64,000 nt of DNA from Corbicula japonica (taxonomy: Eukaryota > Mollusca > Bivalvia > Venerida > Cyrenidae). The position numbers and the translations under genes were made by a program. This document shows, piece by piece, positions 12,011 to 20,106 of this stretch. The notes beneath the pieces are model-generated. The model saw only the letters and a list, made by a program, of their open reading frames with translations, was not told the DNA's origin and made no database searches. Within the stretch, counting starts at the first letter, position 1, and every line of letters starts with the position of its first letter. The stretch spans positions 930,001-994,000 of the forward strand of contig JAZAYU010000174.1 in NCBI GenBank assembly GCA_038501625.1. Reading direction: 5' to 3'.

Positions 12011-12149
12011 TAAAGGTATATCAGTTAATTAATCGGATATTGGAAAATTAATTTCATCGATCGCATAGTAGTGACCAATACACCAAATGTTGTTATAAAA
12101 ATACCAATGCTATAGCTCGCGTTGTTGCGGCTATATTGAATTCACCGAA

Positions 12150-12151
12150 CC

Positions 12152-12209
<58 letters not shown>
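12150..12209. repeat. AAT trinucleotide microsatellite
   Basis: About 20 uninterrupted AAT units. Confidence 0.95.
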
Positions 12210-12210
<1 letters not shown>

Positions 12211-12669
12211 CTTTACGTTCTGATGTTGATTCATAATAAAATAATCCCGATATTGATATAATGAAAACCCGATGACTTTAAACGCAATCAATAACCTAAT
12301 CAATCCCCGATATAATGAAAACGCGACACGATAGGACCGATATCGATCCATAAACTTATTGCGATAGCATTTTATGTAGCTTTATTTTCGGATCAGCTCG
12401 CGAATTCAAAACCTCAGCTAATATTTAACAAATTAATATAGTTCCGGTATCATTTATGTAGGGATTTATGTAGGGATGGCTTAATATTCGCGTATTTCGG
12501 GTCAGCGCGCGAATTTTAAAGCTCATATTGAACGAATTAATGTAGTTCCTAATTAAATATAAATAGTAAAGGCAAACAACAAGAATGATAACCAATGTTT
12601 CATTTTTAACCCGGGGCGGTTTTGGAATCGTTTTTCCAATAATTTGTTCAGACCGCTACATAGCTTTAA

Positions 12670-13200
12670 TTTTGTGAATGATCGATTTAATAAATGAACG
12701 AATAAATGATTGATTGGAACGAATTACTGATAAAATGAATGAACGAATGAATAAGCGATTGATTGAATAGATAAGTGATTTAGATAATGAATGGGCGAGG
12801 GAGTAAATGATATCTGAATCCGTGTGAGAGGGTGAACGAATGGGCGAGTGAATGATTGATTAAATGAGCGATTTAGTGAATGAATGAGTGATTATTGATT
12901 GAATGAATAAACGAATGAATGAGTAATTTAATAAATGGGTGATTGATTGAATGAGCGATTTAGTGATTAAATGAGCGTGTGAGTGAGTGATTGATTGAAT
13001 GAATTTATGATAAAACGAATGGGTGATAGATTGAATGAATGAGTGCTTGAATAAATGATTAAGTGATTGATTAAATGAATTTCTGATAAAATGCATGGGT
13101 GATGGATTGAATGAATGAGTGATTAAATGAATAAATAAGGGAGTGAATGGGCGAGGGAGTGAGCGATTGTTTGAATGGCTGATTGAGTGTGTGATTGATT
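12670..13200. repeat. Degenerate TGAA/TGATT tetra- and pentanucleotide array (left arm)
   Basis: Long run of TGAATGAATGAGTGATTGATT-like units with many substitutions. The mirror array lies at about 18265-18870. Open frames through it (12860-13096 minus) are artefacts. Confidence 0.85.
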
Positions 13201-13330
13201 GGAATGAGGGTAAAGTGAGGTTACAGTGGGGGTACAGTGAGGGTGAGGAGGAGGAGGATGGTGAGGAGGAGGAGGGTGAGGAGGAGGAGGAGGAAGGGAG
13301 GAGTACATTCTAAACCCAGGTCCGCTGGGC
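13200..13330 (+). pseudogene. GAG-repeat block ending in a copy of the right-junction coding tail
   Basis: A short GTACAGTGAGGG/GAG block is followed by sequence reading EEYILNPGPLG then a stop. The minus strand near 17560-17600 reads EEYSLNLGPPYGG at its junction with a GAG block. The same gene-end-plus-GAG fusion therefore sits in both arms, but in the left arm it interrupts the TGAA array. Only about ten residues are shared, so this is tentative. Confidence 0.4.
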
Positions 13331-13417
13331 GTGTGAGTGAGTGATTGAATGATTGATACAAGTGCCGATTTAGCTATATTCGTTGTAAGAGGGAAACAAG
13401 AGCGATGATGAATAATC

Positions 13418-13740
13418 ATGGAATCATCAATCGTGTTCAGAGTTATTAACTATTTAGACGCTTTAAAGTGACGCTGGCGTAACGGATCGTAAATCCATGT
13501 TACAAAATATTTCGAGACTTCAAATGAAAGCGATAAGTTGTGTCGTGAAAAGACTCCTGAACGGTACTATCAACCCTTTTAGGCGACACGTAAGGCTGAT
13601 AGAAAGCAGGCGATTACTATTAAGAAGTTTGGCTTCAACGAGAGTGAGTTTTACCAGGAAAAAGAGTTTGGTCAATTGATATAATTACGTGATTCCAGCG
13701 TTATTAACGACAGAGTTTATTTAATACAGACCTTGATTGA
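13418..13740 (+). pseudogene. Frameshifted left-arm copy of the 106-residue arm ORF
   Basis: Starts with the same ATG and MESSIVFRVINYLDALK, then hits a stop after residue 17. One extra base relative to the right-arm copy (around 13465) shifts the frame, and further indels follow near 13550. The terminal codons and stop match those of the right-arm copy. Product unknown. Confidence 0.7.
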
Positions 13741-13797
13741 CGAGGTGAGAACGACTTGCGAACAATAAGCGAATGAATCGGGTAGAGTACGGCAAGA

Positions 13798-13975
13798 GGG
13801 TACTGTGGGGGTACAGTGAGGGTACAGTGGGGGTACAGTGAGGGAACAGTGAGGGTACAGTGGGGGTACAGTGAGGGTACAGTGAGGGTACAGTGGGGGT
13901 ACAGTGAGGGTACAGTGAGGGTACAGTGAGGGTACAGTGGGGGTACAGTGAGGGTACAGTGAGGGTACAGTGGGG
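13798..13975. repeat. 12-bp minisatellite GTACAGTGAGGG/GTACAGTGGGGG (left arm)
   Basis: About 14 units with one variable base. The mirror array is at about 17738-17840. Proline/leucine-rich frames on the minus strand here are artefacts. Confidence 0.95.
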
Positions 13976-13979
13976 TGCA

Positions 13980-14098
13980 GTGAGGAGGAGGAGGAGGAGG
14001 AGGAGGAGGAGGAGGAGGAGGGAGGAGGAGGAGGAGGAGGGTGAGGAGGAGGAGGGAGAGGAGGAGGGGAGGAGGAGGAGGAGGGTGAGGAGGAAGGA
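13980..14098. repeat. GAG trinucleotide-rich tract (left arm)
   Basis: Nearly pure GGA/GAG units with short GGTGAG interruptions. Similar tracts occur at 17588-17735 and inside the acidic tails encoded near 14950 and 15360-15430. Confidence 0.95.
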
Positions 14099-14152
14099 GA
14101 CATAAAAGAACGTTAGAAGGCGCAGAGTAGCGATCGTATTCGTACATCAGTC

Positions 14153-14242
14153 ATGTTTTCTTGCGAAGTTTGCGGCGTTCAATTTTCGAGAATCGATAAT
14201 CTTAACAGGCACCGAGGCGCTAAACATCGCCTAGATCTTTAA
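14153..14242 (+). CDS. C2H2 zinc-finger mini-protein (29 residues)
   Basis: An intact 29-residue frame from ATG 14153 to TAA 14240-14242. It contains one classical finger, CX2C-X12-HX4H, with Cys4, Cys7, His20 and His25 and a hydrophobic Phe11/Leu17 pattern. It lies 17 bases upstream of the ATPase start on the same strand, so the two were probably co-expressed. Tiny zinc-finger proteins next to packaging ATPases are, to my recollection, seen in some Polinton-like viruses; the role here (DNA or partner binding) is inferred. The frame is short, but the finger pattern is complete and supports it as a real gene. Confidence 0.72.
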   Translation: MFSCEVCGVQFSRIDNLNRHRGAKHRLDL

Positions 14243-14259
14243 AAACGGAAACTGGTGAT

Positions 14260-14997
14260 ATGATATTTCAACATCCCTTTTCTATGGTGGTTTCTGGGCC
14301 GAGCGGGAGTGGAAAAACGGAATGGACCTAGCGATTAATACTATCCGCTATGATACAGCCCTCTCCCCAGCGCGTGATATGGTGCTACGGTCAGTGGCAA
14401 GCGTTGTACGACGAATTGAAACGATCCTTGCCCAACATTCAGTTTGTCAGAGGCATTCCGGAGCGTATCGAGGATCCGGATTTCATCGATGCCAACGACA
14501 GAAACCTAATCGTTTTGGACGACTTGATGACGGAAGCCAAATGCGACCAACGAGTTGCCGATCTATTTACGAAGAGAAGTCATCATCGGAACATTTCGAT
14601 CATCTATCTCACTCAAAACCTATTCCCCCAGGGCAAATCTTGCAGGGACATAAGCCTCAATACCCAGTATTTGACTCTATTCGATAATCCGATCGATAGA
14701 CAGCAGGTAGCGACGTTAGCTAGACGCATTTACCCGTCCTCTAGCGGCTCCTTTATGAGACAGTTTCGAGATGCCACGAAAAAGCCGCACGGTTATTTAG
14801 TAGTAAACCTAAAGTCGGGCACGCCGGAACACGACCGATTGAGAACGGAAATTTTTCCGAACGATCTGAAGCGAGGAGCGGACGATCACCACGACAGTCC
14901 GCCCGACAAGAGGATGCGGATGAGGCAAAGAGATTCGGACTCGGAGGACGAGGAAGAAGAAGAGGAGGAGGAGGAAATGCCCCGTCGCGTCTATCCG
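14260..14997 (+). pseudogene. FtsK/HerA (A32-like) genome-packaging ATPase of Polinton/adintovirus type, one in-frame stop
   Basis: Starts at ATG 14260. Walker A GPSGSGKT is at residues 13-20, directly followed by an in-frame TAG at 14329-14331. The frame continues without shift from 14332 through Walker B (LIVLDD, about 14506-14523), the sensor-like IIYLTQN (about 14602) and the family-typical KPHGYLVVN (about 14779), into an acidic, arginine-rich tail. In this family the ATPase pumps DNA into the capsid. The stop lies between the P-loop and the rest, so the product would be truncated; apart from that the frame is open. The 3' end is unclear: the frame runs on past 14977, where an internal ATG may begin the next gene. 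Codon use and GC differ from the surrounding host DNA. Confidence 0.85.
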
Positions 14998-15431
14998 GTA
15001 AGGGTGCGTCTCACGATTTTCTACGCAAGGTCGTCATTTCGAACTTGGTCAGATCACACGATCACGAAATCAAGCGAAAGGCGGTAGATTATGTCGAAGA
15101 AGGGTCGAGTCAAAAAGTGGCGGAACGCATGGTCGTCAACGACATGTTATCGGAACTGAGAAAAGTGGCAAGGCAATATTTAGCCGAAACCGTTTTATCC
15201 ATCTACCGCATTGATACCGATGCCCGTTATTCATTTATCGTGAGAATCGCCGAACGTTTGAGTAGAACTTCCGGGTTACCTATAGACCTAGCCATTCGGG
15301 AGGCGGTGCGGCTGCACAAATCGGAGTTGAACGAATGGTTGTTGTCTAAAAAAGACGTGACGGAGGAGGAGAAGGAGGAGGGTGAGGGTGAGGAGGAGGA
15401 GGAGGGTGAGGAGGAGGAGGAGGAGGACTAG
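14977..15431 (+). CDS. Unknown helical protein with acidic tail, probably frameshifted near its start
   Basis: The open frame from about 15000 to TAG 15429-15431 has no ATG at its head. The nearest candidate, 14977 (MPRRVYP), lies in the ATPase frame, so a one-base shift near 14996-15003 would be needed to join it. The body (FLRKVVISNLVRSHDHEIKR, later LRKVARQYLAETVLSIYRID and LAIREAVRLHKSELNEWLL) looks alpha-helical and basic, ending in a run of Glu/Gly encoded by GAG repeats like those in the arms. I do not recognise the family. By position after the ATPase it could be a minor virion protein, but that is only a guess. Confidence 0.5.
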
Positions 15432-15476
15432 AGAAAGAACGTAAGAACCCGATCGAAAACGAAGAAATCCGACAAA

Positions 15477-15749
15477 ATGACTAGTCGACACGAAATTCGT
15501 TGGTTAACTCCTCTCGCCCAGGCATTGGAGATGGCGCAATCGGAATGGGACCGTACAATCAACGAAGTTTCCGCGCACTTTCATCGGTGGCAAAAATCGT
15601 GTCCCGTCGGCACGCATCGGCAATGGATGGTTTACAGCGGAAGTCTAGGCCAGGATCCTATGGCGGCAAACTACGTGTGGAACCGGTCGAAACAATTGGT
15701 TCGCTTCGTACGAAGAAGAACTCCTCATCAGCAACGGTCGATACTATGA
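15477..15749 (+). CDS. Small protein of unknown function (90 residues)
   Basis: Opens with ATG 15477, 45 bases after the previous stop and on the same strand, and ends at 15749. The sequence is Trp- and Arg-rich (HEIRWLTPLAQALEMAQSEW, HFHRWQKSCPVGTHRQWMVY), with no membrane segment and no motif I know. A second frame (15500-15775) overlaps it and gives a less protein-like reading. Kept because spacing, strand and GC match the neighbouring element genes. Confidence 0.5.
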   Translation: MTSRHEIRWLTPLAQALEMAQSEWDRTINEVSAHFHRWQKSCPVGTHRQWMVYSGSLGQDPMAANYVWNRSKQLVRFVRRRTPHQQRSIL

Positions 15750-16206
15750 CCTATCTAAAACTAGTTTTACCTTAAATCTATAAATAAATAGAATGGTTAA
15801 TGTAAGAGACCAGTGAGCGCGAATGACGGAATCACGAGAATGAATCGTGAACCGAGCACGCCGGAATCGTTCGCGCTAGCGGACGAATTTGCTTTTAAAG
15901 ACAAAAACATTCGATATCGCTTTCAAGGCATTAAATGGTTCGGTATTTTGCTTCTGATGACGACTTGCGCCGCACCCGGAGTCATTATATGGTTACATTC
16001 TTTACCCGATGGTGGTGCGAAACCTAACTTGAACGAGACGGAATGCCTGTATATACCCGACGTCGGTGTGAAACCTAACTTGATCGAGACGGAATGCCTG
16101 TATGTGAAACAGTTTTATTTACGGGAAAGCCTCTACGCGACAGTGTGTAACCGAGCCGGATACGTTTTCGTGGATATAAGAAAGTTTGTTAACGGAACGG
16201 CTACTA

Positions 16207-17013
16207 CGAGGGTTGTTTGATAAATTCGCGGACAGCGGTCGTAAAAACAGAAAAAGACAAAATACATAAAATTTATATGTGCATGATCTGTAATTCAAGT
16301 CGAATACAATACAACAACTGGTAATAGTTTTACATTAACAATAAACAAATAACTACATAAAACAAAAGGTACATTAACGATTTACGGAGCACGACGTCGG
16401 AAATAACGCTATAATGTCAACGTCAGAATATAGCGCCGATCTCGGTCTTCCTGATCTAGCGTTGTCTTTAATACTTTCGTGTCCGTTGCGATATCTCTCA
16501 TGCCATTTGAAGACAATAGTGCGACAACACTTTGCTGAGTTCGACTTCTCAAGTAATCGTAACGTTTCCGTGGGTGTATGACCTAGGTTAACGCAAAACT
16601 TGATATTTGCCCTGGTTTCAACGTTTAAATTTGACGTCATGGTTTTCTCTATCACTATGCGATAAATTGCTGTACCGACGAGCGAAAACAACGGATGTCA
16701 ATGAAAATTAACGGAAATGACGTTGACATATTGAGTATTGACGTTACGCGTTCCCGCGTAATTTCGACGTCTCAAAGTTACCATTTTAAAGCATTAAAAA
16801 CAAGAGTTATACCAATTTTACGGACTGCTCCGTAGAACGTTACCATGGTAGCGTTATTCCTCAATAAAATGGGCATTTCGAAAAAAACAAAGTTAAAATT
16901 TGTAATTACTATTTTATTAAACATGATTCCGCAATACCTGAAAATTTCATTAACTTTGGATGAACAATAATAAAATAAACACCGCTGTCCGCGAACTTAT
17001 TAAACAACCCTCG
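16207..17013 (-). mobile_element. mariner element (internally deleted), TA target duplication
   Basis: Terminal inverted repeats of about 33 bp with two mismatches start CGAGGGTTGTTT and share TTCGCGGACAGCGGT. TA dinucleotides flank both ends (16205-16206 and 17014-17015). It carries only the N-terminal part of a mariner transposase on the minus strand and lacks the DDE region, so it is non-autonomous. It sits inside the membrane-protein gene of the virus-like element. Confidence 0.9.
16374..16640 (-). pseudogene. mariner transposase, N-terminal helix-turn-helix fragment
   Basis: Read from ATG 16640 on the minus strand: RANIKFCVNLGHTPTETLRL, then VFKWHERYRNGHESIKDNAR and SGRPRSAL. This is the mariner/SETMAR-type HTH with its FKWHERY...GRESIEDDxRSGRP hallmark slightly decayed. 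The frame drifts into unrelated sequence and stops at 16374. No DD34D catalytic region follows, so it cannot transpose by itself. Confidence 0.85.
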
Positions 17014-17130
17014 TATTATTGGCGTTGACCTCAGTTCGTTACAGTGGTTAAGCTTAAAACGGCTTTCATCCGGCATAGACATTGCTCTAACGCAGGCTCG
17101 CGCCAAGGAACTTCAATAGGGATTTAGTTA

Positions 17131-17448
17131 TGAATACTGGAGTTATATTTCGACTCATTCTACGGCGATTCTGGAGCGGAGTATTCGGCAAACATTGTGT
17201 GGGATGCGTTACAGTTTATCGCTAAAGGATCATTCGAATCTCTCAGAGACGGAATAGTTGGAATTTTATTTCGAAGACATCGAGGTGGACGAAATCTTAA
17301 GACATTGGGAACATTGCATTTCCCTCAGATTATATCTATTATACAGACTGAAACTGGAGACTTGCACAAAACGGACGTGAAGTATGATTCGAATGCAGCT
17401 TGTACAACATTGATTGTCTTTGTTTTTTTATTTAAAAAAAATAAATAA
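17131..17448 (+). pseudogene. Degenerate small ORF of the element, unknown
   Basis: From ATG 17131 (12 bases after the previous gene's stop) the frame closes after 31 codons. A second frame from about 17141 runs open to 17448 and reads like protein in its first part (YFDSFYGDSGAEYSANIVWD, then ALQFIAKGSFESLRDGIVGI). A one-base shift just after the ATG would join the two. The end reads into low-complexity Phe/Lys codons and an AATAAA signal at about 17440. No family recognised. Confidence 0.4.
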
Positions 17449-17472
17449 AATATTCATACAATATTTTGAGTG

Positions 17473-17603
17473 TTATTTGTATAATTCGCGCTGAACAGCG
17501 GTGTTTTGTCTCCACGATTCGCTTAGAATTTCTTGAAGCGATTTCGTTCTGAATTTAAGTCCACCATACGGCGGACCTAGGTTGAGACTGTATTCCTCCT
17601 ACT
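17473..17603 (-). pseudogene. C-terminal fragment of an element gene, cut by the GAG tract
   Basis: On the minus strand the frame reads EYSLNLGPPYGGLKFRTKSL then QEILSESW and QRELYK, with a TAA at 17473-17475. Upstream it enters the GAG tract and an immediate stop. It looks like the last 40 or so residues of a gene convergent with the plus-strand genes; the rest is missing. It may be the edge of the internal deletion that removed the capsid/replication genes. I do not recognise which protein it belonged to. Confidence 0.45.
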
Positions 17604-17893
17604 CCTCACCCTCCTCCTCCCCTCCTCCTCCTCCTCTCCTCCTCCTCCTCTCCTCCTCCACCTCCTCCCCCTCTCCTCCTCACCCTCCTCCTCCCCTCCT
17701 CCTCCTCCTCACCCTCCTCCCCTCCTCCTCCTCCTCCATACTGTACCCCCACTGTACCCTCACTGTACCCCCACTGTACCCTCACTGTTCCCTCACTGTA
17801 CCCCCACTGTACCCTCACTGTACCCCCACTGTACCCTCTTGCCGTACTCTACCCGATTCATTCGCTTATTGTTCGCTAGTCGTTCTCACCTCG

Positions 17894-18214
17894 TCAATCA
17901 AGGTCTGTATTAAATAAACTCTGGTGAATAACGCTGGAATCACGTAGTGATATCGATTGACCAAACTCTTTTTCCTGGTAAAACTCACTCTCGTTGAAGC
18001 CAAACTTCTTAATAGTAATCGCCTGGTTTCTACCAACCTTACGTGTCGCCTCAAAGGGTTGATAGTACCGTTCAGGAGTTTTTTTCACGACACAACTTAT
18101 CGCTTTCATTTGAAGTCTCGAAATATTTTGAAACATGGATTTACGATCCGTTACGCCAGCGTCCCTTAAAGCGTCTAAATAGTTAATAACTCTGAACACG
18201 ATTGATGATTCCAT
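17894..18214 (-). CDS. Intact arm-encoded protein of unknown function (106 residues)
   Basis: Minus-strand frame from ATG 18214 to the stop at 17894. Soluble-looking and Lys/Gln/Ser-rich, with no membrane segment. Recognisable stretches are MESSIVFRVINYLDAL, MFQNISRLQMKAISCVVKKT and RYYQPFEATRKVGRNQAI. I know no family for it. A frameshifted copy lies in the left arm at 13418-13740, so an intact element would have carried two copies transcribed inward from both ends. The simple arrays around it are non-coding. Since only this copy stayed open, selection or recent gene conversion is possible but unproven. Confidence 0.6.
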   Translation of the reverse strand: MESSIVFRVINYLDALRDAGVTDRKSMFQNISRLQMKAISCVVKKTPERYYQPFEATRKVGRNQAITIKKFGFNESEFYQEKEFGQSISLRDSSVIHQSLFNTDLD

Positions 18215-18264
18215 GATTATTCATCGTCGCTCTTGTTTCCCTCTTACAACGAATATAGCTCCAT

Positions 18265-18870
18265 CGGTAACTGTACCAATCATTCAATCAATCGCTCACT
18301 CACAAGCCCATTTAATAACTAAATCGCTCATTCAATCGATCGCTCATTCATTCAATCAATTACTCACACATCTTTAACTCTATCTCCCATTCAATAAATT
18401 ACTTTCTCCCTCGCCCATTTATAATCACTCACCTATTCACTCAATCACTCAACCGCCTTTTCACTCAACCACTTATTCAATCAATCACTCAATAACCACC
18501 CATTCAGTCACTAAAACACTCATTCAATCAATCACTCACACATCTTGAACTATATCTCCCATTTAATCAATTACTTTCTCCCTCGCCCATTAATAATCAC
18601 TCATCTTATCAATCACTCACTCACTCATTCGTTCATTTATTAAATTACTCATTAATTCATTATTCATTCAATCAATAATCACTCATTCATTCACTAAATC
18701 GCTCATTTAATCAATCACTCACTCGCCCATTCGTTCACCCACTCACACGGATTCAAATATCATTTACTCCCTCGCCCATTCATTATTTCAATCACTCATC
18801 TATTCAATCAATCACTAATTCATTCGTTCATTCATTTTATCAGTAATTCGTTCCAATCAATCATTCACTC
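18265..18870. repeat. Degenerate TTCA/AATCA array (right arm)
   Basis: Mirror of the left-arm TGAA array; long run of CATTCAATCAATCACTCA-like units. Confidence 0.85.
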
Positions 18871-19909
18871 GTTAATTCATTAGATCGATCACTCACAAAA
18901 TTAAAGCTAGCGGTCTATGAACACTATCCGCCCCGGGCTAAAAATGAAACATTGGTTATCATTCTCGTTGTTTACCTTTACTATTCGTATTTGATTAGGA
19001 ACTACATTAAAATATGAGCGTTAAAATTCGCGCGAAAATTAAGCAACATAAAAAGATACCGTAGTAGGTTTATGGATCGATATCGGCCTTACCGTGCTGA
19101 CTTTTCATTATATCGGGTATTGTTTAGGTTATTGATTTCGTTTAAAGTCATCGCGTGCCGAGTTTAATTTTTTATTAATATCGGGATTGTTTAATTATGA
19201 ATCGATAACGTCATATCGTGCCGCGTTTTAGATGATGATGCAAACACGGTGACAAATCTCGATCGTTTGATTGGTGAGTTTTGTTAGATAAAAAAAATTA
19301 AATAGTATTGATGTAGATAACATTAAAAATGGTGAAGCTTTACGGGTAAACCGAACAAAATTAAAGCTAGCGGACTGAACAAATGATTGGAAAACGAGCG
19401 CGACTATCGCTTCACCCGGTGACCACTATCCGCAACTAACCCCTGGGCTAATTAAATGCATCGACCCGCGAAGCTAGGTTAATGCACGAGACTGAACAAA
19501 GAAGTTTCAAAACGTTTTTCAAACAGCTCTTCTCTCTGAAGCTTCTCTAGCCTCCCTCCTTAACTCCCTCTCATCCACCAACATAGTTCATCTATCTTTG
19601 GTCACGTAGACAAATCCGAACATTTTAAAACGAATCAATAAGCAGTTCTCATGCGAATTAAGGTGACTATCCCCCCGGCTAAACTATTATATCGACATTT
19701 GGTGTATTGGTCAGTACTATGCGATCGATGAAATTAATTTTCCGATTAATTAACTGACCTGACGGGGTCTTTCTATTACGAATGCAAAGTTGACCTCGCT
19801 AAAGGGTCGAGATCGATTATAGGTTCGTTATATTTATGAAGGATTTATTGGGGATAAAGTACCGTTAGGGGGTCTACACGTGCGTTAACTATTTTTAATT
19901 AACGATCGA

Positions 19910-20035
19910 TCCCGGTGAGTCATTAGATTCCGGTGAGTCATTAGATCCGGTGATTTATACGATCCCGGTGAGTCATTAGATCCCGGTGAGTCAGTAGATC
20001 CCGCGGCGATGACGCCGATGACGTCACGATGAGTC
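19910..20035. promoter_or_regulatory. Array of AP-1-like (TGAGTCA) and CRE (TGACGTCA) sites in the right arm
   Basis: Four TGAGTCA heptamers in 18-bp units (CCCGGTGAGTCATTAGAT and variants), then GATGACGCCGATGACGTCACGATGAGTCACTC. Mirror of the left-arm array; one unit has decayed to GGTGATTTATACGA. Confidence 0.6.
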
Positions 20036-20100
20036 ACTCAATCCCCAATCCCTCATCCCTGCTCCCTCAAATGACATGTAACTCATTGTTATATACTACT

Positions 20101-20106
20101 CACAAA
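20101..20106. repeat. Right 6-bp target-site duplication (CACAAA)
   Basis: Exact copy of 7918-7923 immediately outside TACTACT. Confidence 0.9.

Larger units (their letters stand above)
8229..12016. mobile_element. AT-rich DNA transposon (non-autonomous) nested in the left arm, with many GGTAACATATT motifs
   Basis: This block interrupts homology between the two arms of the host element. Its ends are inverted repeats of about 140 bp: about 8250-8385 (CCCCCCTTGGGGAATTTTG, TTTCTGAAAGCCT, TTTGCACTCTGGCGAGTGGG) against about 11860-11995 read in reverse. The exact outer borders are uncertain by about 15 bp. The interior has no transposase-like frame. The 9-mer GTAACATAT occurs 11 times exactly on either strand: 8372, 8530, 8726, 8872, 9251, 9414, 10160, 10650, 11183, 11537 and 11869. 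The right end is duplicated in tandem. Confidence 0.75.
12017..14100. repeat. Inner part of left terminal inverted repeat, simple-sequence rich
   Basis: Homologous to about 17590-19760 in reverse. It contains an AAT microsatellite (12150-12209), a degenerate TGAA/GATT array (about 12670-13200), a short GAG block (13200-13300), the degenerate ORF copy (13418-13740), a 12-bp minisatellite (13798-13975) and a GAG block (13980-14098). The right arm has extra sequence around 19.2-19.7 kb that the left arm lacks. Confidence 0.8.
15840..17119 (+). pseudogene. Single-pass membrane protein gene of the element, split by a mariner insertion
   Basis: ATG 15840 opens a frame with one hydrophobic segment (about residues 33-52, WFGILLLMTTCAAPGVIIWL) after a short charged N-terminus, so a type II-like topology is likely. 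Two near-identical blocks follow (KPNLNETECLY and KPNLIETECLY), one holding an N-glycosylation sequon. The frame is cut at 16206 by the mariner, giving a false stop at 16220. Beyond the mariner, sequence from 17016 continues in the same frame to a TAG at 17117-17119, which strongly suggests one uninterrupted ancestral gene. Family and function unknown. An envelope or surface role is possible but not shown. Confidence 0.65.
7924..20100. mobile_element. Polinton/adintovirus-type element, internally deleted, with >2 kb terminal inverted repeats and nested insertions
   Basis: Ends are AGTAGTA and TACTACT, flanked by a perfect 6-bp duplication CACAAA. The arms match as inverted repeats. The left arm is 7924-8228 plus 12017 to about 14100 (interrupted by another element); the right arm is about 17590-20100. 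The core (about 14.1-17.45 kb) is visibly richer in C and G than the flanks and encodes a C2H2 mini-protein, an FtsK/HerA-type packaging ATPase, a membrane protein and small ORFs. The 6-bp duplication, AG terminus, long inverted ends and this ATPase are known traits of Polintons and adintoviruses. PolB, integrase, adenain-type protease, major capsid and penton genes were not found, so it is probably non-autonomous. Without the two nested insertions it would be about 7.6 kb. Confidence 0.88.
17588..20100. repeat. Right terminal inverted repeat
   Basis: Mirror of the left arm. From inside out: GAG/CTC tract (17588-17735), 12-bp minisatellite (17738-17840), the intact arm ORF (17894-18214), TGAA array (18265-18870), mixed sequence, the 18-bp bZIP-site repeats (about 19910-20000) and the terminus TACTACT at 20094-20100. 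Confidence 0.85.

Noticed and set aside
13704..14147. Proline/leucine/serine-rich long minus-strand frames (13123-13419, 13704-14147, 13717-14103) and the plus-strand frame 17582-17917
   Set aside because: They are translations of GAG/CTC tracts and the 12-bp minisatellite; such arrays stay open by composition alone.
15288..15491. Leucine-rich minus-strand frame
   Set aside because: Complement of the GAG-encoded acidic tail; a shadow of the plus-strand gene.
7924..20100. Helitron or simple large MITE as an explanation
   Set aside because: Long inverted arms, 6-bp target duplication and a packaging ATPase do not fit Helitrons or MITEs.
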